Assembly: GCA_038380435.1 (NCBI GenBank)
Contig: JAWZYU010000057.1
Coordinates: forward strand, 434,001 to 498,000
From: Ryuthela nishihirai
Taxonomy: Eukaryota > Arthropoda > Arachnida > Araneae > Heptathelidae
Length of the DNA: 64,000 nt
Reading direction: 5' to 3'
Shown: positions 22,525-34,673 of the stretch, one piece after another
Numbering within the stretch: the first letter of the stretch is position 1
Layout of the letters: every line of letters starts with the position of its first letter
Notes under the pieces: generated by a model
Seen by the model: the letters and a program-made list of their open reading frames with translations, nothing else
What the model was told of the DNA's origin: nothing
Database searches by the model: none
Translations under genes and position numbers: made by a program

Positions 22525-23405
22525 CGGCTCTATCGGGAAATTTCAGAAGTTTTTCGATCGCAGCTTCTCTGTGGGCGTTTCCTAAGGGGTTTCTTTTCTT
22601 TCTGAGGGACACTTTGGCTGGTATTGGGGCAGCTTTTTTAAAAACGGGGCTGACTTTTGGGGGTCTGGGTTTTTGGGCGATTCGAGTGGCGTTTTGGGGC
22701 TTGTTTGGCCTTTGGTGTCTATTGCGTCACTTCCGGTTTCTTTTGGGGTCACCTCGGAGTCTCCTGCGACTTTTCAGGGCGTTTCACGATACTTCGGAAC
22801 GACTGGATCCATTGGGGGGGGGGGGATTAGGAAGTTCTCTCTGGGTCATTTCCGCTGATCTTTGACGCGGGGGCGTGTCTCCTTGGTTTTCGACTCATTC
22901 CTAAACCTTTTTTTTATGCGACTTTAATATCTATATATCTTCGAACTCGGGAAAATTGGTACTTCAATCCATTGAATGGCTTTGTTGCCAGATTCCGTGT
23001 CAATCTTTTTTCCCCCGGAGGAATGCAAATTTCAGAATTTTGCGATTTCCACATTATCAACGGGGAGCGAGTGTCTTTTTATATGGATCTCCTTTTCACA
23101 GCTTCTCTCCACCCTAATTTGGTGATTTATGGCATTTCGTTTCAAGTCGTTTGGTGCTTTCTGTGCTAAAACATCATTTTTGACTGATATTTATATGGCC
23201 TCTCTTCCTGGTTTATTTACCAAATTTATCGCACATGTCTCCCTATAATCCGACCGGAAGACTTTGGTTTCGCTAGATTGTTTTGGATCCATGGGGTTTC
23301 GACTCCAGACATCGATGTGGGGTTTTACCTAGTCTTTACAGCTTGTTTCTACTGTAAATAGGTGATTTACGACTATTTTTTTCCTCCCAGGTTTTTCATT
23401 TCTTC

Positions 23406-23530
23406 TGCAAGAACACGTTGGAAGGCATTGACGGGCGTCGTCCCCCTTCTGAATGAACCCCCAGGCTCCTTGTCTAAGTTAGCCCACTGTTGGACAAAGA
23501 AGTGCCGCTCAGAGGTAAAACAACTCATCC
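23406..23530 (+). mobile_element. SINE-B 3' relic in left arm
   Basis: Diverged tail of SINE-B ('aacacgttggaaggcattgac' region to 'gtgccgctcagaggtaaaac'). The mirror copy is at 28637-28757, so the SINE predates arm duplication. Confidence 0.75.
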
Positions 23531-23711
23531 TCGGAGTGAAATAATGATCACTGTTCATTAGTGGCTTAGAAAATACAGAAAATAGAAAACACTTAACCCT
23601 TCACATTTTTGAATTTATTTAAAAGGTTTCTCGGAGAAATAAAATATACACACGAATTTATTAAGTTCGTTCCTTTAAAGGGTGTAATAGGAATGACCTC
23701 TCCTATATATA

Positions 23712-24745
23712 TCCGAACACTATAGTTGATTTCAGAAAAAGTATCTGGCATTACGTTTTTAGAAATTAGGGATCTGGCAACCTTCGTCTACAGTCGCTCA
23801 AACAAATATTCGAACACTATATTTCAGAAAGAGTATCTGGCAACGACGTTTTTAGAAATCAGGGTTCTGGCAACCTTCGTCTACAGTCGCTCAAACAAAT
23901 ATTCGAACACTATATTTCAGAAAGAGTATTTGGCAAACACGTTTTTAGAAATAATGGATCTGGCAACCTTCGTCTACAGTCGTTCAAACAAATATTCGAA
24001 CACTGTAGTTGATTTCAGAAAAAGTATCTCTCAACCTTCGTGTACAGTCGCTGAAAAATATATTCGAACACTATAGTTGATTTGAGAAAGAGTATCTGGC
24101 AACGACGTTTTTAGAAATTAGGGATCTGGCAACCTTCGTGTACAGTAGCTCAAACAAATATTCGAAAACTATGTTTCAGAAAGAGTATCTGGAAACGACG
24201 TTTTTACAAATTAGGGATCTGGCAACCTTCGTCTACAGTAGCTCAAACAAATATTCGAAAACTATGTTTCAGAAAGAGTATCTGGCAACGACGTTTTTAC
24301 AAATTAGGGATCTGGAAACCTTCGTCTACAGTCGCTCAAACAAATATTCCAACACTATATTTCAGAAAGAGTATCTGGCAACGGCGTTTTTAGATATCAG
24401 GGATCTGGCAACCTTCGTGTACAGTCGCTCAAACAAATATTCGAACACTATAGTTGATTTGAGAAAGAGTATCTGGCAAGGACATTTTCAGAAATCAGGG
24501 ATGTGGCAAATTTCGTGTGCAGTCGTTCAAACAAATATTCGAAAACTATATTTCAGAAAGAGTATCTGGCAACGATGTTTTTAGAAATCAGGGATCTGGC
24601 AACCTTCGTCTACAGTCGCTCAAACAAATATTCGAACACTATATTTCAGAAAGAGTATCTGGCAACGGCGTTTTTAGATATCAGGGATCTGGCAACCTTC
24701 GTCTACAGTCGCTCAAACAAATATTCAAACACTATATTTCAGGGT
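23712..24745 (+). repeat. 93-bp tandem repeat array (left arm), about 11 units
   Basis: Each 93-bp unit contains ggatctggcaaccttcg, cagtcgctcaaacaaatatt, 'cgaacactatatttcagaaa', 'gtatctggcaacgacg' and 'tttttagaaatca'. The decamer atctggcaac occurs twice per unit. Some units carry a longer variant with 'agttgatttgag'. Frames of 113-148 codons run through it only because the period is a multiple of three. Confidence 0.93.
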
Positions 24746-25119
24746 CCTCCCCTCTACCCCCCAAACACGACAAATTCCTGCTGTTTCCGCCTTGGGGCAG
24801 AGAACAAAACGCGGGTCGTGGGAAAGGTTTACAAATCCACCTAACAGGCAATTTGCTTATATATAGTAGGTAATTGGAGCCTTTATAAATTAGTGCCATC
24901 TAATATTTTCAAAGTTTCGTCGTCAATATTAAGGAATCTGGAAACGCAAAAAATCTGACCAGGGGTCGTCCGTTAGAGGTCACCGAGATCCAATCACATT
25001 TAAATCTTAAGATGTCAACGGATTCGATTGGATACTTAATTTCACCTCTGTTCTACACTCTCTGGCATACGAAGTACATTGCACATGAGATCTGCACGTA
25101 CCTAGGACGTCTACACATG

Positions 25120-25345
25120 AATTGCCATATAAGGACAGATCGATGACGTCATACATAAGTAGCCAATCAGTTCAAACCTTAAGGATATAGTTATCCAAAT
25201 TTATACTCCGTTAGAATACTACAGTGCATTCAATCTGCGCAAACCTATGACGTCACACATAACTACTGCACATTCATTTGACATGTACACCAATATGCCA
25301 TATAAGGACAGCCTTATCACGTGATACGAAAACAGCCAATCAGAA
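25120..25345. promoter_or_regulatory. Cluster of transcription-factor-like motifs in the foldback core (copy 2)
   Basis: The same motifs as in copy 1 are intact: ccatataagg at 25125-25134 and 25298-25307; tgacgtca at 25144-25151 and 25248-25255; ccaatca at 25163-25169 and 25336-25342; cacgtg at 25318-25323. Neighbouring bases differ between copies while these seven sites do not. Confidence 0.42.
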
Positions 25346-26360
25346 TATACACCTCATTAACATAATTTATTACAACCAATTATTTCAAACCTTAAGGGAT
25401 CACATGACTCCACACTCAATTTTTTTTTTCCACCCCTCAGATGGCACCATGCTTTCTCTATGGGCCTCCTCACTTCAACTCTTCACATGTTAACCTATGG
25501 GTAATCTGGGTCAAACAGTCACCAAGTCTAGCCATGAAATAAATCAATTTATTATTTATTTTTCGACTACGGTTATTCTGCTGTTATAAGGATATTGCAT
25601 TCTTCATGTCTTTAAAAACATGGATGCCTACAGGGCAGAGCAATGTAAGGGTTTTCACATCCCTTTTAAACAATTCCAGAGCCTTTTTCATGAGAATTTC
25701 ACTCTTTTCTTTTTTATATAACACTCTGCAAAGGATTGATATACTTTTTAAATACTTTCCGAATATTTTTCTTCAATTTCATGCATAGTGTAGTTTCACA
25801 GTTTTATAAGAAATACATTTTCGCAATAAGAACCAGATATTGATTTCGGTTTCTCAGCTTCAGAGATGAGGTAGAAAGTTTTATTCATAAATAGCAGCGT
25901 TTTTCTCGCAATCTCACATTGGGTCACCTTATAGTTAGAGTGTTTTTCAAATCCATTATTATTTTTATTCAGTGCATTAATTCATTTCAATTTCTAAATG
26001 CAAATGTTTATTGTAGGAACGAAGAAGGCGTTTCAATACTTCTAGACAGGTAGAGGGATACTCTTAAAATCTCTGGAATTTATTGCAGAAGGTTAATTCT
26101 TCCAAAATAACATTTAAAACTTTTCCATTTTACCTATTTCGAGGCAAAATTTTGAAAAGTACGTTCGAATTGACATTACAAGTTAATCTGCTACTTCTAC
26201 ATTATTTAGCAAACTCTGTTTTCGTTTCCAGATTTCGCTAACATGCTATGGAGACGATAATTCATTAATTTTATTTGAAAAGTTTCGTCTGATCGGTATT
26301 TTATTGCAGAGAATGGGATAAATGGCCCTAGGGCTAAGAAAATAACTTAACCCTAGGGTA

Positions 26361-26714
26361 CAGGTATAATACCTGTACACGAAACTAGAGATATTGATAA
26401 TTCAAGAAAAAAATTAAATTAAATTTCACACTGCAAGAATGATAGCATGATTTTAATACTTCATCATTTGAAATTTTTTTGTTGAAACAACTTCTATAAG
26501 TAAAACAAGCACAAAAAACACTTGACATTTCGTGTACAGGTATAATACCTGTACACGAAACTAGAGATATTGATAATTCAAGAAAAAAATTAAATTAAAT
26601 TTCACACTGTAAGAATGATAGCATGATTTTAATACTTGATCATTTGAAATTTTTTTGTTGAAACAACTTCTATAAGTAAAACAAGCACAAAAAACACTTG
26701 AAATAGGCCAAAGA
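26361..26714. repeat. 177-bp tandem duplication with palindromic junction
   Basis: Two near-identical units start at 26361 and 26538 with aggtataatacctgtacacg. Copy 1 of the element has one unit (about 19427-19600). The junction carries a perfect palindrome with 16-bp arms at 26528-26560. Confidence 0.88.
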
Positions 26715-27336
26715 GTAAATATTATTAATTTTTAAAATTATTAATAAATAAACCGTTTCACGACTTTTTTTTCAATAAATGATTAGACGCCAATTTATGA
26801 TGAAAACCATTAATAGCTAATTCTAACAGAATATAAATTATAATGCTAATGTAATTGAATAATATTAAGTAATTACAGAAGGATTTAAAACTAGTTTCCA
26901 TCTGTACACCAATGACTTGATTTTACATTAAAACTCTATAGAAGCTCAACTACCTGTATATCGTTTAGAAAAGTCTGTTTTCGTTGCCAGATCTCGCCAA
27001 CAAATTATGAAGACGAAAATTCATTTATTTTATTCCAAAAGCCGTTCTTTCGTCTGATCATTTGAAAATAATTGCCCTTACAGTTCAAAATACTGATGAA
27101 TTCAGTGATTGCCCACAGCTTGAAAGTTTTAAAGGGGGCTTTAAAGAATTTTTTTTTATTTACATGAGTTTAAAAAAGCTTTTCTTTTAAGAATATTCTG
27201 AACATCTGCGTCATATCATAGAGAGCAATCGTTTAGATCATTTTAGTAAATAAGAGGTTAAAAAATCCTTAACTAGAAAAATAATTTATATTTATAAAAT
27301 AGAGATTAAAAATGAATAATAGTTAAACAACCAAAC

Positions 27337-27512
27337 CTGTTGGGTTGTTTTACCTGTGACGACATGTTTTGTACACAAGGGGCTAAATGGCCAGGTCACA
27401 AGCACCCCGAGATCTCAAAGAAGTTTGGGGAAAAGAGACCCACTGGACAACTGTTGGGTGACAGATGGTAGTCTCTTATCAAACCATCCAGCGTTTTGTT
27501 TAATGTGTACAC
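27337..27512 (-). mobile_element. SINE-B 3' part, in foldback core copy 2
   Basis: Homologue of 20219-20397 at the same place in the core. Confidence 0.8.
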
Positions 27513-27545
27513 TCACTCAAAAAAATATCCGAACACTATGGTCGA

Positions 27546-28440
27546 TTACAGAATAGAGAAAAAATATCCGGCAACGATTTTTTTTTATAAATTAGTGATC
27601 TGACAACCTTCGTATACAGTACACGAAGGTTGCCAGATCCCTGATTTCTAAAAACGTCGTTGCCAGATACTCTTTTTGAAATATACTCTTCGATTATTTG
27701 TTTGAGCGACTGTAGACGAAGGTTGCCAGATCCCTGATTTCTAAAAACGGCGTTGCCAGATACTCTTTCAGAAATATAGTGTTCGAATATTTGTTTGAGC
27801 GACTGTAGACGAAAGTTGCCAGATCCCTGATTTCTAAAAACTTCGTTGACAGATACTCTTTCTGAAATATATTGTTCCAATATTTGTTTAAGCGACTGTA
27901 CACGAAGGTTGACAGACTCCTGTTTTCTAAAAACGTCGTCGCCAGGTACTCTTTCTGAAATATAGTGTTCGAATATTTGTTTGAGCGACTGTAGACGAAG
28001 GTTGCCAGATCCCTGATTTCTAAAAACGTCGTTGCCAGATACTCTTTCTGAAATATATTTTCGAATATTTGTTTGAGCGACTGTAGACGAAGGTTGCCCA
28101 AATGACTAATTTGTAAAAACGTCGTTGCCAGATACCCTTTCTGAAATATGGTTTTCGAATATTTGTTTGAACGACTGTACACGAAGGTTGCCAGATCCCT
28201 GATATCTAAAAACGTCGTTGCCAGATACTCCTTTTCAAATCAACTATAGTGTTCGAATATTTGTTTGAGCGACTGTACACGAAGGTTGCCAGATCCCTAA
28301 TTTCTAAAAACTTCGTTGCCAGATACTCTTTTTGAAATATAGTTTTCGAATATTTGTTTGAGCGACTGTACACTAAGGTTGCCAGATCCCTAATTTCTAA
28401 AAACGTCGTTCCCAGATACTTTTCCTCAAATCAACTATAG
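27546..28440 (-). repeat. 93-bp tandem repeat array (right arm), about 9-10 units
   Basis: Same unit as the left array on the opposite strand. The inner end has one unit in the other direction, giving a hairpin at 27597-27639. Confidence 0.92.
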
Positions 28441-28636
28441 TGTTCGGATATATATAGGAGAGGGCATTCCTATCACACCCTTTAAAGGAACGAACTTAAT
28501 AAATTAGTGTGTATATTTTATTTCTCCGAGAAATCTTTTAAATAAATTCAAAAATGTGGAGGGTTAAGTGTTTTCTAAGTATTTTCTGTATTTTCTAAGC
28601 CACTAAAGAACAGTGATCATTATTTCACTCCGAGGA

Positions 28637-28757
28637 TGAGTTGTTTTACTCCTAAGCGGCACTTCTCTGGCCATCAGTGGGCTAACTTAGACAAGGAGCC
28701 CGGGGGTTCATTCAGAAGGGGGACGACGCCCGTCAATGCCTTCCGACGTGTTCTTGC
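28637..28757 (-). mobile_element. SINE-B 3' relic in right arm
   Basis: Mirror image of 23406-23530. Confidence 0.75.
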
Positions 28758-29642
28758 AGAAGAAATGAAAAACCTGGAAGGAAAAAAATAGTCGTAAATC
28801 ACCTATTTACAGTAGAAACAACCTGTAAAGACTAGGTAGAACCCCACATCGATGTCTGGAGTCGAAACCCCATGGATCCAAAACAATCTAGCGAAACCAA
28901 AGTCTTCCGAGTTGGATTATAGGGAGACATGTGCGATAAGGTTGGTAAATAAACCAGGAAGAGAGGCCATATAAATATCACTCAAAAATGATGTTTTAGC
29001 ACAGAAAGCACCAAATGACTTGAAACGAAATGCCATAAATCACCAAATTAGGGTGGAAAGAAGCTGTGAAAAGGTAGATCCATATAAAAAGACACTCGCT
29101 CCCCGTTGATAATGTGGAAATCCCGAAATTCTAAAATTTTAATTCCTCAGGGGGAAAAAAGGGTGACACGGAATCTGGCAACAAAGCCATTCAATGGATT
29201 GAAGTACCAAGTTTCCCGAGTTCGAAGATATATAGATATTAAAGTCGCATAAAAAAAGTATTCAGAAAGAGTCGAAAACCAAGGAGACACGCCCCCGCGT
29301 CAAAGGACACCGGAAATGACCCAGAGAGAAACCCCTAATCCCCCCACTGGGTCCAGTCGTTCCGAAGTATCATGAAACGCCCCGAAAGGTCCCAGGAGAC
29401 CCCGAGTGACCCCAAAGAAACCGGAAGTGACGCCATAGACCACAAATGCTAAACAAACCCCAAAACTCCACTAGAATCGCGCAAAAACCCTACCCCAGAC
29501 CCCATAAAATTCAGCCCCGTTTTTAAAAAAGGTCCCCCAATTCCAGCCAAAGTGTCCCTCACGAAGAAAAGAAACCCCTTAGGAAACGCCCACAGAGAAG
29601 TTACAATCGAAAAGTTTCTGAAATTTCCCCATAGAGCCGATG

Positions 29643-30612
29643 GGGTGTTTAACGTAAAGTTGTTTTTTTTTTTTTTTAAATTAAAACCTACCACTTCAGT
29701 TTTAAATATAATAAATATATAAAATATTCTTAAATATTATTTGGCTAGTTTCCATAATATTACTTTGCCTTATTAATGAATTGTATAAAACACAGAGGTG
29801 ACGTCATCAACGCGGTTTCGGCTGCTTCCAGAGATATATCCTATGTTATGCATGTATCGAAAAAGCATTTCTAATGTGTCATGAACGCCATACAAGAAAA
29901 ATATATATCGAAAGAAACATTCATATTCCAATATCCATCTGAATACATATTTTCTCCTGAGGTCAATCGCAACACGTAGGTCAATGATCAAAAAATCGGA
30001 AACATTTCCGTAATACCTCAGTAGCAAAATAACAGACCCATCTCAAGAACTTATACAATATCATTTGCATTTCACATCTGTAACACCTACACAAGATATC
30101 TAAATCTCGTTAAAATTACCCCACCAATCACTCTAAATCGGAATATTTATTGACATAGTCTACCTTTAGCATAAAGAGCATTTTTTTTTAAACACTTGAA
30201 ACATTGAAGAAAACGTTTATGGTGCCATGCAATTCCATTCCTAATTTTCTATCTTATTATACCATGACGTGCACATAAGTGTTAATTTTGATTTGTCAGC
30301 CACAACAGAAATATTAATCTTGATATTATTATTCCAAAAAAAAAATTTTTTTACCCAAAATGAATTTTCAAATACCGGAATTTTCAAAGCTTTAACGATG
30401 GGTAATCATATGAATGGCTGCTACGAACTAAAAAGCCCTGCAATATCGCAGTCCATCACTAGAATCTCACCCGAAATATATTTAATAAAAAAATTGTTTA
30501 TACCCTCTACCTCCTTCCCACTGTGGATGGTAGTAAAGTAAGACAAATCTTCCCGTGGATTCTCATCACACAGAAAAAATAGCTTGCAATACGAAACTTC
30601 CAACTTTTTACT
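29643..30612 (+). repeat. Outer inverted repeat, arm A
   Basis: Reverse-complement similarity to 41128-42270. Shared landmarks: 'cctgaggtc' beside 'atattttctcc', 'gtgcacataagtgttaatttt', and 'ccaactttttactacggcttc' at the inner end. Clearly diverged between arms. Contains gacgtcat near 29812. Non-coding. Confidence 0.7.
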
Positions 30613-30621
30613 ACGGCTTCG

Positions 30622-31390
30622 CTTTTCTATTAGGATTAGTATTGATTCAGGATATTCCTGTAGTTCTTTCTTTCTAAAATAAACTCAAGTGCCTTGTCAC
30701 TCGGATAATTATGCGTCCTCTGCTTCAATTTACGTAACAGAGTACTGTTAGTTTCCAAAAAAGTCTATTTTAAGTGGTCACATTTTTCCTGAACTTCAGT
30801 AGCAAGCAAACCACGACTGTCATAATGAGTAAGTAACCTATCATGATAAGGTGTACTCTAATTAGGTCTTTCACAGCTTCATAATTAAAGGCAAATTTTT
30901 TAACCTTAACACAACACTTCTTAAGTTCAAATCGCAAAACGCTTTTAACAAGATAATGGTCAGATCCAAATTTAGCTTCCGAATATGACCTGTTCTTTGT
31001 AACAGAACTAGTCCATTTGCTGTTAATTAATATAAAATCTATAACGTTCTTATGCAGCCCATGAGATGAAACCCACGTGTACTTATGTATGTCGCGGTGT
31101 TTGTAATAAGTGTTAGTTATTCTGAAGCCATTGAGTTTAACATTGGCATTGACGTCACGTAGAACAAGGATAACATCTCATTTCTTCACAGAATTCGAAA
31201 TACCTTGAAGTTGTCTGTAAAACCTATTTTCTCATCGTCATCGGCATTCACAGTGGTGTCATAACAGTAGATAAGATTGAAGTCCTTAACGCTTGTCTGT
31301 AATTTTGCTGTAAACAACCTTTCATTAATATCCTAGAAGAGCATCACTAGCGTGTCACGCCTTGGTGATGTTCATTGTCTTTCTTCACCG
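30622..31390 (-). pseudogene. RTE LINE endonuclease fragment (inner arm 1)
   Basis: Minus-strand LINE sequence from the endonuclease and the following linker, with multiple frameshifts and an internal deletion. The mirror copy is at 36721-37475. Confidence 0.85.
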
Positions 31391-31719
31391 AAAATTTAAG
31401 ATACTCACGGTGAATCCGAAAAACTTTTGAAAGAGGTACTAGGTTAAAAGGAATGCATCTTATTTCTTCTCCATAATTTTTAGTAAATTTGGTATAGAAG
31501 ATACCGAAAAATGTAAGTGCGAAAGAGGAAACAAACCCCTCTGTTGGGAATACGAAACAATGTAAATGTCATTTCCTCCGGACTGTGCAAACAATACATC
31601 CTCAATCGTCACTCTCAGATGTCATTCGCCTATTATTGAAAACGTCCAACGTTTTTCTCGCTGTTCCATTTGCAGCGTTAGCTATTAAAATATGGCGAAG
31701 AAGTCATCCTATTTTGAGG

Positions 31720-32110
31720 GTTTGTAGTTATCAGAGCTTTGCCTATCGCGAACAGATTTGAGTATAAGAAGCAGCCATAGGCAAGGCCCGAGCGGTTGAT
31801 AAATAGCGTCGGCCTGTCCTTCTGTAACCCACAACTCTGCAGCTCGAAAAGTATCAGCTGAATCAAGTTAAATAATATTCGTGAAGTGTTTGTGGTTCTT
31901 TTATATTTTCCTTCAGGTAAGTAACTTTGTAGTAAATAATTAGTTTTGAGTAGAGGTAATCTAATTCTACACTTTGTAGCCTAAGAGCTATGAAATTTCG
32001 GTCGATTTCGAACCGTCAAATAGTATGCAGCACATTATTCTGATTATGGGATATAAAATTGATAGTTAACCGTTATTTGTCGGTGTCGACCACTTTATTT
32101 TGGCTCGTCA
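31720..32110 (+). repeat. Diverged direct repeat, partner of 34710-35095
   Basis: Shared landmarks in order: 'gagctttgc', 'aatatcaggtgaatcaagtt'-like, 'gtgtttgtggtt', 'tgattatgggatataaa', 'gtcgaccac'. No coding signal. Confidence 0.7.
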
Positions 32111-33011
32111 TACAGACATTATTCATTTCCTATGCTTTTCAGGTACCCTACCGAACGGCTACAGAATTTCCTTGTTATGACAGTTAGAGACGTTACTTGG
32201 AAGCTCTAAAATGTGCATTTAATGGAAAAATGTCACTGATGATAAATTAAAGTTCATATCAAATATTTATTTTTAAATATAGGTTTTAAAAAATATTGTT
32301 TTAGTATTTAAATGGTTGCGGAAACTGGAATGGTTAACAATAATCTTCAGTGGTATGCCAGTGAGAAATTGGAATTATTATTTCAGCAGGTAAATTAGAA
32401 TTACAAATCCTATCGCGAAAACACGGACATGACGTCATCTCTGGTATGTCAAAGTGTTGCCACCATAATTTCTATAAGATTTTTCAAAACCAAAGTATGT
32501 ATAAATCAAAACACTTCTAATCCTAAAATATTAACTGGTAGTTATTTCCTTTTTTTAATTTTGGTAAATATTTTTATAATATTCTGAAATATTTAAATAA
32601 AATCTTAATAAGTAAATTATTTTGAATGTTATTAAAATAAATTAATTTTAACTTATGTTAAACCAATGAAAGGAGTTGCTTGTTTAGGCATATTTATTTT
32701 CGGTCTTTTTGTTGAAGGCTGTCCAGACAGGCGGTAACTAGGTGGCTTTCACAAAACGCGTTTCCCTATGGTGTCCAACGAGAAATTCCTAGATCGAGGC
32801 TAGGTGTGAATCTCTTACGTATGTCATAGGCAACTTTGTCCTTAGGGGTAAAGAACTCGTTTTCCTGTGTTCCCAAAGGACAACCCTGTGGTTTAATCTA
32901 AGGCTTCTATTACACATTTCGCTGTACTGTACATTACCTTCTTCTTAGCTCTGAACAATGTGTTTCCGTGTAGTGGGTAAATTATATATTTATCGCCAAG
33001 TTTTTTATATA

Positions 33012-34673
33012 TTTATCGCCAAGCTGCTGATAAGAATCTTTGACTTCATGTTTTGGCTGACAAAGCCAAGGAAGCAGTTAGAAAACAGAACAGCAGAGAG
33101 CTGTACCAGATAGTTAATGTTTTATGTGGTAGAAACCAGACAGGAATACAAGGATTGAAGGATAAACAAGGTAAGGTTATAGAAGGTGATGATTCTGTCA
33201 TGGCTAGGTGGGCTGAGCATTTCAGTGATGTTCTAAACAATGCGGTTAGTTCTATTCCCATTGTTTGCAATGATGATAGATGCATTGATGCCTTTAATGT
33301 TGGCCCTATAAGACAATCTGAAGTTATTTTGGATGTTTCTAAACTTAAAGTTCATAAATCCCCAGGGGTAGACGAAATTACTACAGAAATGCTCAGAACT
33401 GGGAATGTTTCGGTTACCACTTGGATGACTGAAAATATGAAAATCTTTTATGATAAAGGCATGGTTCCTAAGGATTTTACCAGAGCTATTGTTATCCCTA
33501 TTTTCAAGAAAGGTGATCGCAGTTCTTGTGATAACTATAGGGGTATTAGCCTACTCTCTGTTCCAGGCCTACTCTCTGTTCCTACTCTCTGTTCCTCGTG
33601 TTCCAGGTTCCATTGTGCTTAATAGAATTAAGAATCTGATTGACAGTCAATTGTGTGATGAGCAATGTGGATTCAGAAAGAGGTAAGGGATGTGTGGATC
33701 AGATATTTTCACTGAGGCAGATTCTTGATAAATATTTAGTGTTTCAGAAACCTTTGGTTGCTAGCTTTGTTGATTTCAAAAAGGCTTTCAACTCTGTTGA
33801 TCGTCATAATTTGTGGTTGATTGTGAAATCATATGGTATACCAGACAAGTTAGTTAACATAATGAAAGCTCTCTATAATAACACTGAGTCGTGTGTGAGA
33901 GTTGGTAAGGCTTGTAGCAATTGGTTTAGCATTACTTCTGGTGTTCGACAAGGGTGCATTTTGTCTCCTTTTCTCTTTAGTTTGTGGTTATTGATTATGT
34001 TATGCGAAATTCACTTCAAGGGAAAGATTTTGGTCTTCAATGGACAGGAGATACGAAAATATCTGATTTAGATTATGCTGATGATTTAGCCCTTTTGGCA
34101 AATGATGTTGATGAGATGAACTCTTTCATTCGAGCTGTTGATGAAACTGGTAGTAGAGTAGGTTTGGTTATAAACAGAGAGAAAACTAAAGTGATGAATA
34201 TTAGTCAGGCAGGCTGTGATTCAGTTAATCTGAATGGTTGCAGTCTTGAGCAGGTGTCACAGTTTAATTATCTTGGGAGCTATGTAACTGATACTGGTGA
34301 TGTGAGGCATGAGATTAACAGACGAATAGGGATTGCTGCCGGGACTTTTAAGAAGCTATGGAGAGTGTGGAGAAATAGGCGTATACACCTAAATACTAAA
34401 ATTAGACTTTATAACAGTTTGGTTGTTTCTAGGGTTAGTTATGGTAGTGAAACTTGGACATTTTGTAAACAAGATAACAGGAAACTAGATGCTTTTGATT
34501 CCAGATGCTTACGCAGTATCTTGGGCATTAGGTGGTTCAACTTTGTAACTAATGATGAGGTTAGGCAAAGGAGTTTGCAACCTCCTTTAAGCAGCATATT
34601 TTGCAGAGAGAGACTCCCTTGGTTTCGCCATGTTGCCCGTATGAATAATTATAGATTGGCGAATAATAATTGA
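33012..34673 (+). pseudogene. RTE LINE reverse transcriptase fragment between inverted arms (copy 4)
   Basis: Begins inside the linker ('gctgctgataagaatc') and carries most of the RT: 'KSPGVDEITTEML', 'NYRGISLLSVPG', 'FVDFKKAFNSVD' (near 33770) and DYADDLALLA (near 34075), then the start of the C-terminal region. A short duplication of ctactctctgttcc near 33550-33605 and further indels break it into three frames (33053-33622, 33640-34071, 33984-34673). In motif A the Asp that normally precedes Ser is Asn. It stops abruptly at 34673 without a 3' end. Non-functional. Confidence 0.9.

Larger units (their letters stand above)
22525..24745 (+). repeat. Left inverted arm of foldback copy 2
   Basis: Begins at 'tcggctctatcgggaaatttcag' in homology with the reverse complement of 29642. 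The outer part is fairly GC-rich and has a 146-codon frame (22425-22865) only partly preserved in the other arm. It contains gttgccagat at 22984-22993 and ends in the 93-bp array. Confidence 0.85.
24746..27545. repeat. Core of foldback copy 2, non-coding
   Basis: Collinear with 13916-15117 plus 18991-20467. It keeps the uninterrupted LINE target at 25935-25940, a second motif cluster, a tandem duplication absent from copy 1, and a SINE-B tail. All frames are short and none is recognised. Confidence 0.8.
22525..29642. mobile_element. Foldback-like element, copy 2 (complete, 7.1 kb)
   Basis: Long inverted arms (22525-24745 and 27546-29642) surround a unique core (24746-27545). Each arm has an outer non-repetitive part of about 1.2 kb, including a SINE-B relic, and an inner array of a 93-bp repeat. 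Long inverted repeats containing tandem repeats around a small core are the layout of Foldback/Galileo-type DNA elements; that comparison is structural only. There is no transposase frame, so it would be non-autonomous. The core is shared with 13916-20467. No clear target duplication was found at the outer ends. Confidence 0.7.
27546..29642 (-). repeat. Right inverted arm of foldback copy 2
   Basis: Reverse complement of the left arm with scattered substitutions and indels, so the two are not a single-read artefact. The array occupies 27546-28440 and the outer part 28441-29642, including atctggcaac at 29173-29182. Confidence 0.85.
30613..33011. repeat. Inner inverted repeat, arm 1
   Basis: High-identity reverse complement of 35369-37475. 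From the left it holds an inverted LINE endonuclease fragment (30622-31390), unique sequence, a segment of about 390 bp repeated at 34710-35095, and part of dispersed repeat R (32530-32790). Arm 2 lacks about 250 bp present here (around 31835-32085). It ends where a LINE RT fragment begins. Confidence 0.85.

Noticed and set aside
22391..22865. Host exon or captured gene in the left arm (frames of 146 plus-strand and 73 minus-strand codons)
   Set aside because: The other arm keeps only part of the frames and changes residues as often as silent positions. No family is recognised.
23712..24745. CRISPR array
   Set aside because: Units are contiguous with no unique spacers, and the DNA is eukaryotic repeat sequence.
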